NCBI GenBank assembly: GCA_020152595.1
Contig: JAIGNY010001813.1
Coordinates: 585,001 to 649,000 of the forward strand
DNA length: 64,000 bases
Direction: 5' to 3'
Source: Chiridota heheva
Taxonomy: Eukaryota > Echinodermata > Holothuroidea > Apodida > Chiridotidae
Every line of letters starts with the position of its first letter. The first letter of the stretch is position 1. Made by a program: the position numbers and the translations under genes. Shown here in pieces: positions 45,301-53,710 of this stretch. Under the pieces are notes generated by a model. That model ran no database searches. It was not told the origin of the DNA and saw only the letters and a list, made by a program, of their open reading frames with translations.

Positions 45301-48300
45301 TTGCGTGTTACTGAGTGTGCACATAACAGAACCATGGAATCGTGATTATTCCAGAATACCAAACTCCTATGAAATTTTGTATGCGGTATTTTATAAAGAC
45401 AGGTAAATAAAAGAGACAAGAAACATTTGTATTCTTTTCTTTAATCACAAAAACAAAGATACGATTGAAAAAACAAGAAATATCACAAGATTTTAACACA
45501 TATACTTCTGCAAAAAAATGTTGAAAAGGCCTTGTCGACAAATCATATACCCGACCGATAATACAGGTCGGGTCCCGGTCCAATTTTTGGACCTGGTGCA
45601 AACACAATTACAAATGACAGTGAAAAGTGAGGGAATAGGAAAGCAAGTAGCATTCTTAAGGTAAGTCAGCATTATTATGCAGACCGATAAGCAAACAAAA
45701 ACTTACAATTTTTTAATTTATTATTTGATTATTATCTGAAAAAGATACTGAAATCTGTAAATCAGTTATTGTAAGGGAACTATCACTTCCTATTTTGCAC
45801 TCTGCAGTGCACCCAACTCAGATGGGCAGTTTCTAAAATTGAAAGTAACTTGTTCAAATGCCTAAGTCAGCAGAAACCTTCCAAGATGCAAACTGAAATT
45901 AATACATCACTACACTATGGACACCTGATATCCCGAATGTGGAAATTATGCACTTGTTAGTTTTATGACTCACCCCTACTACCCCTGCAAAGTCAGTCAA
46001 AGGTGAGTCATTGACATAAGAAATAGTGACACACATGTGTGTCATTGTACCAAATTGTCAGTCACCACAGTGACCCTGGGGTGGGTCAATTTACTTCAGA
46101 CCCATTGACTTTGTACAGGTGATTGATTTAGGGAAAGTCATTTCACAAAAAATTGTCAGTCAGTGATTGAGGGGTGTGGTGCGTCAATGTACATATTTTG
46201 TCCACCCACTTTGGTGCAATGACTCACCTTGTCTGGGGGTGTAGGAGTGATTTACACAATTGACAAGTGCATTGACATTAAAAGGATCATTTCATACTAT
46301 GTGGCTTACATGACAGACAACAGAATAACCCTGGCAGACATCTTGTAGAGAATTAAGTCTTCAGTTTGCAAATCTTACATTCTTTTTCTATTATTCATCT
46401 ACCATTTACGTATTGCTCTCTACATTAAAAGTATTCACACATTTCAGCAAAAATTACTTCCAAGGAGGGTACATAGTCTTTATCCAAACAGTTGGCAAAC
46501 CTTTTCAACTTTATTTAAATTTCTAAAAGTTTAAACTTTATATACAGTTTCATGTATAATGAGAGCAGTTGTCCAATCCACACTCTATTTTGCAAGCTGA
46601 ACTAGAAATGAACATTTAAAATACTGTGCATTCCATTTTTTCTAATCAAACCATCCACTATTAAAACCAACTGGTATGCAGACCCCTAGCTTGATTTTAA
46701 AAGGGGCAGGGTGGGTGCTAGACTTGAGGGGCACATTAATGCGCGTAGCGCTGCATCTTTTCGGCGTGGAGTCCAGAGCCCCATAAAGGCTCAATACCAT
46801 GGTGAAAAAGCTCAGGAATTTAGCTATAATCATATTTCAGAATGAAACTATTCTGACTGATAAGGACCATGCATAAGCCAAACAGGACAATTGTTTACTG
46901 TGCTATCATTCTGTGTTCTGTATCCATGTCAGGTATTTCATTTATGAGGTTAATTAAGATTAGATTAAAAAAATCTATAAAAAAATAATAATAAATCTTT
47001 AAAAAAAAACTATGAAAAACACCACTTTTTTTTTTTTTAAGGGGAAGGGCGGACCCTAGGGCCGCACCTGTGAAACAGCAAAGGCTAGGTGTCTGGTATG
47101 TTTATACTATGTTGTGCAAACTTCCTGCAGTCAAACAAACGCAAAATTGGTATTGACATTTAAACGTGTTGTTTAAGCCCCGAAGTTACGATCTCTTTCA
47201 TCACACAATATATTTCAAGTACTAAGTAAAAAAGTACACATTTGTGATCTAAGGTTAAGTTTATTTGATTAAGTTGTGTTTACAGGCAGATTCTTATTGA
47301 TCAAGTTCTTCCAATGCAAATCAACTACTAGCTATAGCATACCAATTGTGGCAATATATATTTCATAGTGTAAATATACCCTTAGTAATAAGAAGTCTGA
47401 CATTTAGAGTGCTACTGGCCCAGCCACTGAACTTTACATGTCTCTATACACCCCCAAAATATCTTGCTTTAATACTGTGGAACAGTGTTTTTTCCTCAAA
47501 CATATAACATCAACATCCTGCACAATATTCTTTCCTGCTCTTACATACGTGTTCTACATGTAAAATCCCTCATAAGTATGAAAAACCTTTCCTTTCCCGC
47601 AATTTATCATAAAAGGGCCACCGACAGTATGTCCGTAAACATGCCACATGGAAAGCATTTCAGCATGTACTACCTGGGGAAGTGTTTTCTTCTCAGGCTT
47701 ATCACAGAAGCTGTCAGTGTCAAAATAACAGCTCCTACGACCCTGGGTTAAGTTTACCTTGAAATTTATTTACGTATCAGTATTGCACATGGGGATATAT
47801 CTGTAGGGGATATTATGTTTCCCATGAAGTAATGATTATGGCATTATGTGGAGCCAATTGGAGCATGAAAATTAACACAGACACCCTTTACTTTTGCCTA
47901 ATGTAACAATACAGACATAAAGCTGAAAAATGTTTTTTAACTCAGGTTTTGGTAGATTTCCCTAAATAATTCTTTGTGAAAAGGGATAAAAATGGTTTAA
48001 TTTTGTGGAAGAAATTCAGTGTCTTGTGCACAGGACAATAACGTGCACGTACAACTTAAAAAAGGAGCGGCAAAAACGGCTGTAGATACAAAAAAATCAC
48101 CATGCGCGTTCATCACAAGACGCGAAAATTGCGTTGTTGCGCACTATCATTCGAATTGGACTACCTCAATGCCCTTTTGTTCATACAAATTGTAGGCATT
48201 TGTACATCGCACGTAGGATGCACACTGGTGGCAGGTGCGTTCATATGCTCAAGGATGCACAGATGCAGAAGATACGCACTCAAAATGTCAATAATTTCTT

Positions 48301-49238
48301 CACAGAAGAGTTCTATCTTTTTATTGATTGGAAATAAAGCTAACATCCATTTACATTTTTGTCAAAATGCTCGCAAAAAATATCGCAACTTTAATTTTTG
48401 ACCCAAAAAATGTGCATCCTTTTGAATTTAAGAAAGCAAATGAGTTATTACAAAATTTACAAGGTGTAAAACCAATTCAAATTTACTGTGTGCATATTTT
48501 CAGGTTAAAATATGGAAGTCTTTTTAAGTTCATACCAAAAATCAAGTTGTCGAGAATTTCAAATTTTGGGCAACTCTTTTTGAAAACAAGTTCAACTTGA
48601 AGCACATTAAAGTTAAGTGTTAGGACTAGACTCTAGAGTGTGTAAAATTGTTATGTATGCAATCGTTCATACTCTAAATCCGAGATTCAGAGCAAATGAG
48701 TTGGGAGTAGCCTAGGCCTATATACTTCGTATCGTAGTGTAACTGTCAGTGCGTTACACCGGATACATAGGCCTACACTACACAGTAACGTTTGTCACAG
48801 CCTAACGCCGCGGCTACAGCAGTGCTGGACTTGTTTCTCTACAGCGTTACCAAAACTGTGGTCAAACAAAAACCACGTAAATTATGCTCCATTATGGCTT
48901 GCAGATAAACCACGACCACGCTAAGACAATTGACACCAAGTAGGCTGAGCTTAATGTGAACGATGAGCACGTTACGACTTACAAGTGAGTTACAACGTGA
49001 AACACACGCTGTCGTTTTGTTGTACGATGAAGGTTGGTTAATATTAACAGCACGCGTGTGTACAGTATGCACTTACGTACTGAGGCTACACCGCTGTGCT
49101 AATTCGACATGAAAAATGACAAAGACTATTCGCATGAAACGCTACAAATTATTCCAAAATATAGGTCTTTGAAAAACTTACCTCCGCTGTTACTTTCATA
49201 GTACTGTCACGCTTGAGTTCTGGAGCACTGTCAGCCAT
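33276..49238 (-). CDS. unrecognised charged modular protein, six exons (gene span)
   Basis: Six exons on the minus strand join in frame to 177 residues plus TGA, with canonical GT-AG introns. The product is rich in K, E, D and A, has no Cys or Trp, and no signal peptide or membrane segment, so an intrinsically disordered or helical cytosolic/nuclear protein is likely (inference). Three exons end with a related motif: ELKRDSTMKVTAE, ALQRDTTIKATVK and KVKRDNTMVETAK. A fourth, diverged form is ATLKRTHAKAEKVA. Exons after them open with E-G-x-x-x-L-K-K or a relative. Introns at module borders are phase 0; one extra phase-1 intron splits the fourth module. The pattern points to growth by exon duplication. 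It is not beta-thymosin, since the L-K-K-T-E-T core is absent. I do not know a family for it. Confidence 0.8.
33929..34445 (+). pseudogene. THAP-domain transposase relic (P-element-like)
   Basis: At 34204 a frame opens M-P-E-S-C-C-A-V-G-C-T-N-R-R, then F-H-L-I and W-V-S-A-V-Q-R. A second frame continues with F-C-N-E-H-F-I-S-G. This is the C-x2-4-C ... W ... C-x2-H-F layout of a THAP zinc finger, broken by a frameshift. The upstream 140 bp including the first ATG is duplicated (34062 and 34204). The left boundary AGGGTGTTCCA matches the fragment at 19630-19828. It lies in the last intron of the minus-strand gene. Confidence 0.7.
34484..34545 (-). CDS. charged modular protein, exon 5
   Basis: Enters in phase 1 after TTTTCAG and encodes D-E-A-E-D-D-A-A-T-L-K-R-T-H-A-K-A-E-K-V-A, then GCT|GTAAGC. 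L-K-R-T is a diverged version of the L-K-R-D motif that closes other modules. Confidence 0.78.
34755..34890. repeat. tandem repeat, three units of about 47-55 bp
   Basis: The phrase ACAGAAATAGTATTATAATA followed by TAGTAA occurs three times in a row at about 34779, 34830 and 34862, with CCACAAACAAA-type spacers. A related single copy (AACAGAAATAATATTAATG) appears at about 43681. Confidence 0.85.
35555..35878 (-). repeat. dispersed repeat, copy 1
   Basis: Its reverse complement, beginning near GACCCAGGGGTTCAAAATG and including ATTAATTTTCACAACTTTC and GACAATAAA, matches 53275-53570 in the same order over about 300 bp with moderate divergence. No protein or tRNA-like part. Origin unknown. Confidence 0.7.
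35971..36424. mobile_element. MITE-like element with 15-bp inverted ends
   Basis: TTGACCTCTCTGAGT at 35971-35985 is matched exactly by ACTCAGAGAGGTCAA at 36410-36424. The 454-bp interval has no convincing coding frame. It is placed in the intron between exons 4 and 5 of the minus-strand gene. The target duplication is ambiguous. Confidence 0.6.
36847..36928 (-). CDS. charged modular protein, exon 4
   Basis: Opens E-G-K-E-I-V-G-D-K-P and runs to A-L-K-D-A-E-D-K with donor G|GTAAGT, leaving phase 1. This is the first part of the fourth module; the second part is exon 5. Acceptor CCTCTAG. Confidence 0.8.
37113..37412. repeat. tandem duplication of about 140 bp
   Basis: The block from GATTGGCATAGATTC through GACCAGTTGACCGGTGATAC, ATGCCGGTTTCATG and CCAATGAGTGTGAGTGAAGG occurs twice in a row with very few differences, suggesting a young duplication within an intron. 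Confidence 0.88.
37562..37845. repeat. degenerate part of the TAACTT/TTTCTATT minisatellite
   Basis: Irregular pyrimidine-rich units such as TTGCTGTTTCTATTTT, CTTACTTTGGACTGTTTC and GTAACTTACTTTAGTTGC. Clearly related to the better-preserved array at 38470-38943, from which it is separated by the MITE at 37847-38462. Confidence 0.75.
37847..38462. mobile_element. MITE, copy 2, inverted relative to 30427-31001
   Basis: Starts AGTGCTGCCATGATAT and ends near TCGTGACAGTTCT, eroded versions of the 16-bp inverted ends of the first copy. The body matches that copy in reverse. TTGT lies on both flanks. It splits the intronic minisatellite, so it inserted into an already repeated region. Confidence 0.78.
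38470..38943. repeat. 70-bp minisatellite containing copies of a splice donor
   Basis: Units of about 70 bp, each made of three sub-units near 22-24 bp of the form TTGGCTGTTTCTATTCTGTAAC. On the minus strand the unit contains CCAAAGTAAGTTGCAGAATA. It runs directly into the donor of exon 3 at 38943 and shares its last 14 coding bases. Confidence 0.9.
38944..39084 (-). CDS. charged modular protein, exon 3
   Basis: Phase 0-0, 47 codons. Opens D-A-E-K-I-L-E-K-A-D, has a helical charged middle, and ends K-V-K-R-D-N-T-M-V-E-T-A-K. Acceptor TTTTCAG, donor AAA|GTAAGT. The last 14 coding bases and the donor are identical to the sub-unit of the minisatellite in the adjacent intron (38470-38943). Confidence 0.85.
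39130..39420. repeat. dispersed repeat family with copy at 46679, copy 1
   Basis: Shares CAGACCCCTA, AGGGGCACATT, TTTAGCTATAATCATA, TTCTGACT, TAAGGACCAT, GCTATCATTCTGTGTTCTGT and ATCCATGT in order with 46679-46990 (phrases given in parts). Same orientation. Non-coding, in the intron between exons 3 and 2 of the minus-strand gene. Confidence 0.82.
41154..42290. repeat. 70-bp satellite, about 17 units
   Basis: The unit opens GGTATATGGACAGGTAGTG, then ATTTTGCCATAAATATG, TTCCTTTTAATATTCTG and AACATTTCATTAAAGAA. Most units are 70 bp and nearly identical; three or four in 41800-42060 are truncated or rearranged. The unit equals the terminal inverted repeat plus sub-terminal sequence of the surrounding TTAA-flanked element. 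Confidence 0.97.
41154..42871. mobile_element. TTAA-flanked element, copy B, with terminal satellite
   Basis: Starts AGGTATATGAACAGGTAG and ends CTACCTGTCCATATACCT between two TTAA tetranucleotides (41150-41153 and 42872-42875). From 42221 to 42871 it matches copy A at 17367-18727 in reverse. The left part, 41154-42290, is a tandem amplification of the element's own terminal 70 bp. A poly(A) run lies at 42689-42713. Confidence 0.8.
43134..43250 (-). CDS. charged modular protein, exon 2
   Basis: Phase 0-0, 39 codons. Opens E-G-A-A-F-L-K-K-E-G and ends A-L-Q-R-D-T-T-I-K-A-T-V-K. Acceptor CTAACAG, donor AAG|GTTAGA on the minus strand. It is a complete module in one exon. Confidence 0.82.
43251..45947. 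other. intron of the minus-strand gene, no exon seen
   Basis: Part of intron 1. It contains repeat-like G/C segments (for example 44030-44260, whose CCGCATCTTAATGTGAACAC resembles phrases near 32660 and 40150) and A-rich runs at 45236-45251. No extra copy of the K-R-D-x-T-M module was found. Confidence 0.5.
45948..46280. mobile_element. fold-back element with long imperfect inverted arms
   Basis: The left arm includes ATGCACTTGTTA, TATGACTCACCCCTAC and AAGGTGAGTCATTG. The right arm, read in reverse complement, gives ATGCACTTGTCA, CACTCCTACACCCCC and AAGGTGAGTCATTGC in the same order. Arms of about 70 bp around a centre rich in GTCA motifs suggest a fold-back or MITE insertion. No coding frame. 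Confidence 0.6.
46679..46990. repeat. dispersed repeat family, copy 2
   Basis: Second copy of the repeat at 39130-39420, same orientation, with conserved TAAGGACCATGCAT, GCTATCATTCTGTGTTCTGT and TTTAGCTATAATCATA. Non-coding, inside intron 1 of the minus-strand gene. Confidence 0.82.
47000..49181. other. intron 1, gene-proximal part, no other exon seen
   Basis: Contains an open stretch at 48102-48401 with no recognisable domain, TAGGCCTA motifs at 48714-48775, and the CpG-containing stretch CTAACGCCGCGGCTAC near 48801. Nothing further can be supported. Confidence 0.45.
49182..49238 (-). CDS. charged modular protein, exon 1 with start codon
   Basis: ATG (49238 down to 49236) in context AAATAAAATGGCT, encoding MADSAPELKRDSTMKVTAE, followed on the minus strand by GAG|GTAAGT. 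This is the shortest and N-terminal occurrence of the K-R-D-x-T-M motif. No in-frame upstream ATG is needed. A 5' untranslated exon further upstream is possible but not visible. Confidence 0.8.
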
Positions 49239-49916
49239 TTTATTTTGGAAATTATAGATTAATTATGAAAAATAAGGGGAAAAATTAAATGAGTTGTAAG
49301 ATTTAACACACAAAGAGGAAGTGTATTACTAGTGATCATGCATTGTCCCGGTTTTTTCATCCTGTATGTTAATTTTTGACGCGCGTCCATGTTTGAACAT
49401 TTGATTGGTCGAAATGTAAATGACTTACCAATGATTGGTTGATCATAATGAAATATTTATAGCATCGAAATTCAATGCTAAAATTAAAAACGTGAATGAA
49501 TTTGTGACAATGCGTTGCTGAGCTGAATGAGTAACAGATGACGTAGTTTGGCTTTGTGGTCTTTGTCTCTACTAGTTTCGGCACGTTTTGAATCAAGGGT
49601 AAAACAGCGTCACAGAACAAAAAGGAAAAACTTTGTTTGTAATGTTGTCGGAAACCTTTTGTTTTGTTGTTTGTTGGTGAGCTCAAAACAGGTCAGGACT
49701 GTCAGTGTGCGAGATTATTTTGTCAAAAATTCATGTTGAAAACTTATTGTTTTAATATTTTATCAAGTCGTGAAGTTGACTTTGAGAAAGTTAAAAAAAC
49801 TTAATATAGAAAAGTCAGTGTTTGCAAGCACGTAACTGGCTCCCTCATAAGGCATCCACAGATAGAGTAATAGCTAAATCACTCTCATGCACAATACTAT
49901 ACAGCCCGCTCCCCCT

Positions 49917-51287
49917 TTCCTTCCCCGCCCGCAACAAATTTCAAGTTAAGGCCACGTAATTGTCTTGGTAGGTTTATTGAAAAATGATTGTTTGTGTAGG
50001 CCTATTTATTTATTTACGGTTATTTTTCTATTTGTTTCAAGTTTTATTCACGTTAACAAGAAAGGAAGGCCATTTGGAAAGCGCAACAATAAAGACTAGG
50101 CCTACACAGGATTTCATTTTAGCCAAATTTATGTACCTTCTAACAATATTTCTATAAATTCTAGACCCCTTCCCCGCCCGCAACAAGTTTCAAGTTTAGG
50201 CTACGTAATTGCCTTGAAGTTGGTAGGCTTATTGAAAAATGATTGTTTGTGTAGGCCTATTTATTTATTTTCGGTTGTCATGAAGTTTATAATTTCTCGG
50301 TATCAATTGATGGGACATGAAGTGGTATTGTGTGTCATGCTTATGTATTATTTTATGGTTACCTGGGAAACCTTCCAAAACTGAGAGACTATTTAATCTG
50401 GGCTAATGACTGACCAGAGATAATTTGTTTAGAAACTATTTTCCCCATCATAATGACTCTTTATTTTCTTATATTTTGTTGATAAGAAGCTGGTTACTTA
50501 CGCCATTTCCCATAACCTGATATCGGTATTTTTCTTGTATTTCATTAAAAATGAGACTATGGACTTATATCATCAAAAACCATCTGGGTTATGTCATCTT
50601 ATTATAAGCCTTAGATTTTAAGTAGGAAATTGTGACAGTCTGCACAAGTGGCTGTGACATCAAGAATTCTTTGTTTTGTCTGGTTAGAATAACTAATAGT
50701 TTTGTAATATGCATCAATCAAAATTGTGCTTAAGTGTAGAAATTTGCCCTCCACCCAATCTGGTTGATTTGGCAGTTTCTAACTTCTGACCAATGAGATG
50801 TCTGATAACTCCTTTTGAATAAATTAATATTAAATAGGATCGAGTACCTAGAATTGTGATTGGTCCATTCTCAGGCGAGGTCCTAGAAAATTGCTTGGTC
50901 CGTCCAACAAAAACAGATGGTGGACAATGTTTCGGACAGAGCATGGGTGTGTTTTTCGCTGGTGCAGTAATAAAATGCTTTGATAATTGTGATACAAATA
51001 TATATCTTGTGAACTTATTCGAGAATTTGTAATCCTCTGGATTTTGAGTTCTGAGATATATCATGGACATGAGCAATACGTTTGTGTACTTTGTAATTGT
51101 AAAGTTAAAGCCTGCCTAGTGTTGACAACGTTTTTTTTTTTTTTTTTGACTTTTTACTATAAATTCACCGTTAACAAGAAAGGAAGGCCATCTGGGAAAC
51201 GAAACAATGAAGACTAGGCCTACACAGGATTTTATTTTAGCCAAAATTATGTACCTTCTAACAATATTTCTACAAATTCTGGACCTT
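49917..51287. repeat. interleaved local duplications
   Basis: Block 1 (CCCCGCCCGCAACAA to GTGTAGGCCTATTTATTTAT) occurs at 49921-50020 and again at 50166-50274. Block 2 (GTTAACAAGAAAGGAAGGCC to CTTCTAACAATATTTCTA) occurs at 50053-50155 and again at 51169-51274. The two duplications overlap in the order 1-2-1 ... 2, suggesting stepwise copying or a larger element of which both are parts. Confidence 0.8.
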
Positions 51288-51289
51288 TT

Positions 51290-52875
51290 TAGCTTTTAGT
51301 TGGGGAGGAGGGTCGAACCCATGAATAATGACAACTTTACAATGGACACATTGGTCCTCTCCCCTCTCGTCCCCTCCCACAATCTCAAACTTGGTTCTGT
51401 GAATAAAGAAAACAATATAAGCAGACAAAAAATTTGAACAAAACGTTTATGGAAATTATTCAAGCCTTGTTATATAGTGCATGTAGGGCTTATTTGCCGC
51501 GCACAGTCTTACCAGTGCAGATGTACCCTCGTGCAGATGTATCGTAGTAGTAGTTAATAGTATGTTGCAGTGTTTTATTGTTAAGTTTTAGCATATAGAC
51601 CAAAAATATTTACTACGCTCATAGGGGAATTTATCACAAGAACATAAGAAATTAAAAGATAATTACCGTACTTTAACATCCAAAGTTCCATAGTTTGAAA
51701 AAGTTTTTTAGTCAAACCTTCTCAAAAATGGAAGGAAATGGGTGCAATTTTGTAGAACCATCAAATAAAGTCAAATCAGTTTGTTTATTCATCAAAATGA
51801 TCATTTGTTTTGGCTAAAACCATAATAAACTGATAAATGTCGAAATGAAACTAGAAATAATAAAGGGCGTTCAGGCTTCAATTTTGCACATCGTTTCATT
51901 AATTTGTAAGGAGGTTTGAAATATTTTTTTGAAATTGTAAAGATTGGATCAGGTACTATTTTTTTTTTTTTATGTTTTCATTTTCAGGGTTTTGGGAATG
52001 ATTGACCCTGGGGTAATTATACACTAGTGTTAAAGTATGCACGGGAGAATATGAATAATGTGACACCGTCAGCACCGACCGCCAATTTTTTTCCTAAACT
52101 GGATAGCAATTGCACTCATTTGAGATAGTTAGGATTTATCGATTAGAGTTAGAATGTTAGCCTGGTCTATAATTTAATGCAATAATACAGACAAGGGGAA
52201 AATCCCCCGCCTCGTTCATGACGGTGTAGCATATACGGAGGGGGAGGGGGGGGTCGTTCGAGTGAACGAACCCACTTTTGTTGAGAAAGTAGGCCTATCC
52301 GTGTGAAATTTAAAAATAAAACAAGCACACAGAAAGTCAAGGCTTGTTGCCCTACGAACAACGAACCGTAGGCCTCCTTTCAAAAGTTCTTGCTACGAGC
52401 CTGGTATCCCTGCATTAAACCATGTATAAGTTGGGTGCAGGGCCGTAAGTCTCCTTTAGACTAGATAGAAGGGGTAGGGGATAGGGAGGGGGGGGGGTAA
52501 TTTTCCTCAATAAAGTAGAGGCACAATGTTTTTCAACTGTATGTATTTTTCTGTCGGAGAGTGTGGGACATGTCCTACTGTTCTTCAGGAATTACGGTAC
52601 CCTGGTCGGTAGGGAAGAAGCAAACGTCGGCGGATCAACGCGGTTCATGCATGTCAATTCAGCAGGGCTGTATTCTAAAAAGTAACAACGAGGATGATTT
52701 TCATTAAACAGTCATAAACAGTGTATCTTTTGCAGAATATTTTTGCCAAATATTGAATAATTTAGGAAATAAAAATGAAATGTTTTGTAAAGGTATCACT
52801 AATTAGTATCTTCTGCACTTCTAAAGATTTGGGACGACGGATGTACGCCGATGACAGGGACCGCACAGAGGGGAA
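51290..52875. other. intergenic, no gene seen
   Basis: AT-rich DNA with T runs and G/C-rich repeat-like patches near 52230 and 52480. No domain or splice-supported exon recognised. Confidence 0.45.
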
Positions 52876-52877
52876 CT

Positions 52878-52920
52878 GTGTGTGTGTGTGTGTGGGGGGG
52901 GGGGTAGGGGAAGGGGGGGG
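52878..52920. repeat. (GT)n and poly-G low-complexity tract
   Basis: A run of about nine GT units followed by G runs interrupted by TA and AA. Simple sequence just upstream of a SINE. Confidence 0.95.
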
Positions 52921-52999
52921 ATAACCCACAGAATGGCATGGATGAAAGAAATCATCGAAGAATTACTTCAAGATTTCCAGCTGTCTGTCCATATATCGT

Positions 53000-53272
53000 A
53001 GATGCAATGGCTCAGTGGTTAGGAAGTCTTGCTCCGTATGCGAAAGGTACCGGGTTCCGATACCTTTCAATAAGACACTTTATTCTACTTGCTCCAGTCC
53101 ACTCCGCCAAGTCCGCTGTAAAATGAGTATACCAGCATTGCTGGGGAGGTGATCTATGCAATGGACTGACTCATCCCGTCCAGTACATGCGCGCATCACT
53201 GTGTTCCCATCTTCTTACGCCAAGGAAACCGGGGATAAGCACCGGCTCTTATGGCTTGGGCAGATTTAACCC
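53000..53272 (+). repeat. tRNA-derived SINE, second family
   Basis: Starts GATGCAATGGCTCAGTGGTT (A-box-like TGGCTCAGTGG) and carries ACCGGGTTCCGATACC (B-box-like GGTTCCGATACC) about 33 bases later. The downstream body ends with CCGGGGATAAGCACCGGC and GGCTTGGGCAGATTTA. It is not alignable to the 3816/28032 family beyond the tRNA-like head. A functional tRNA is unlikely, since a cloverleaf acceptor stem does not close. Confidence 0.7.
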
Positions 53273-53274
53273 TT

Positions 53275-53570
53275 AAACGACACTGGGGCCCAAAATGTGA
53301 CTGCAATTTTAATTTCAAAATTAATTTTCACAACTTTTCTTTCGTTTTCTATCTCAACAAGTTTGGTTTATTTGAATGCCAAGACAATAAACTTCAATAA
53401 AAGATTCGAAAATGAAAGAAAATATTGACATAAGATGCAAATTTGCAAAATTGAGAAAAAATTAGGTTAAAGTTGTTCAATTTGTTGAGCTTTCATTACT
53501 TTATGTGAATAACGAAAATGAAGGAGTTTTTTTACATATTTAAATTGTTTGTGAAATTTCCTTTCTATTT
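53275..53570 (+). repeat. dispersed repeat, copy 2
   Basis: Second copy of the repeat at 35555-35878, opposite orientation, immediately after the SINE. Conserved landmarks are AAAATTAATTTTCACAACTT, CGTTTTCTA, AAGACAATAAA and TTTTTACATATTTA. Confidence 0.7.
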
Positions 53571-53710
53571 ATACCAAATAATCACCCAATTACTCGAGAA
53601 AAACAAATCTTTCACTTAAATCAGAAATTTTGCATATAAAAAAAAAATGCATAATAAATGTTCAAACTTTGATCAACTCGGAAAACTGAATGTAATTTAA
53701 AAACTGTTCT

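Noticed and set aside
33276..49238. Beta-thymosin or WH2 identity for the minus-strand protein
   Set aside because: L-K-K occurs but without the L-K-K-T-E-T/N-T core or the preceding amphipathic helix pattern of that family.
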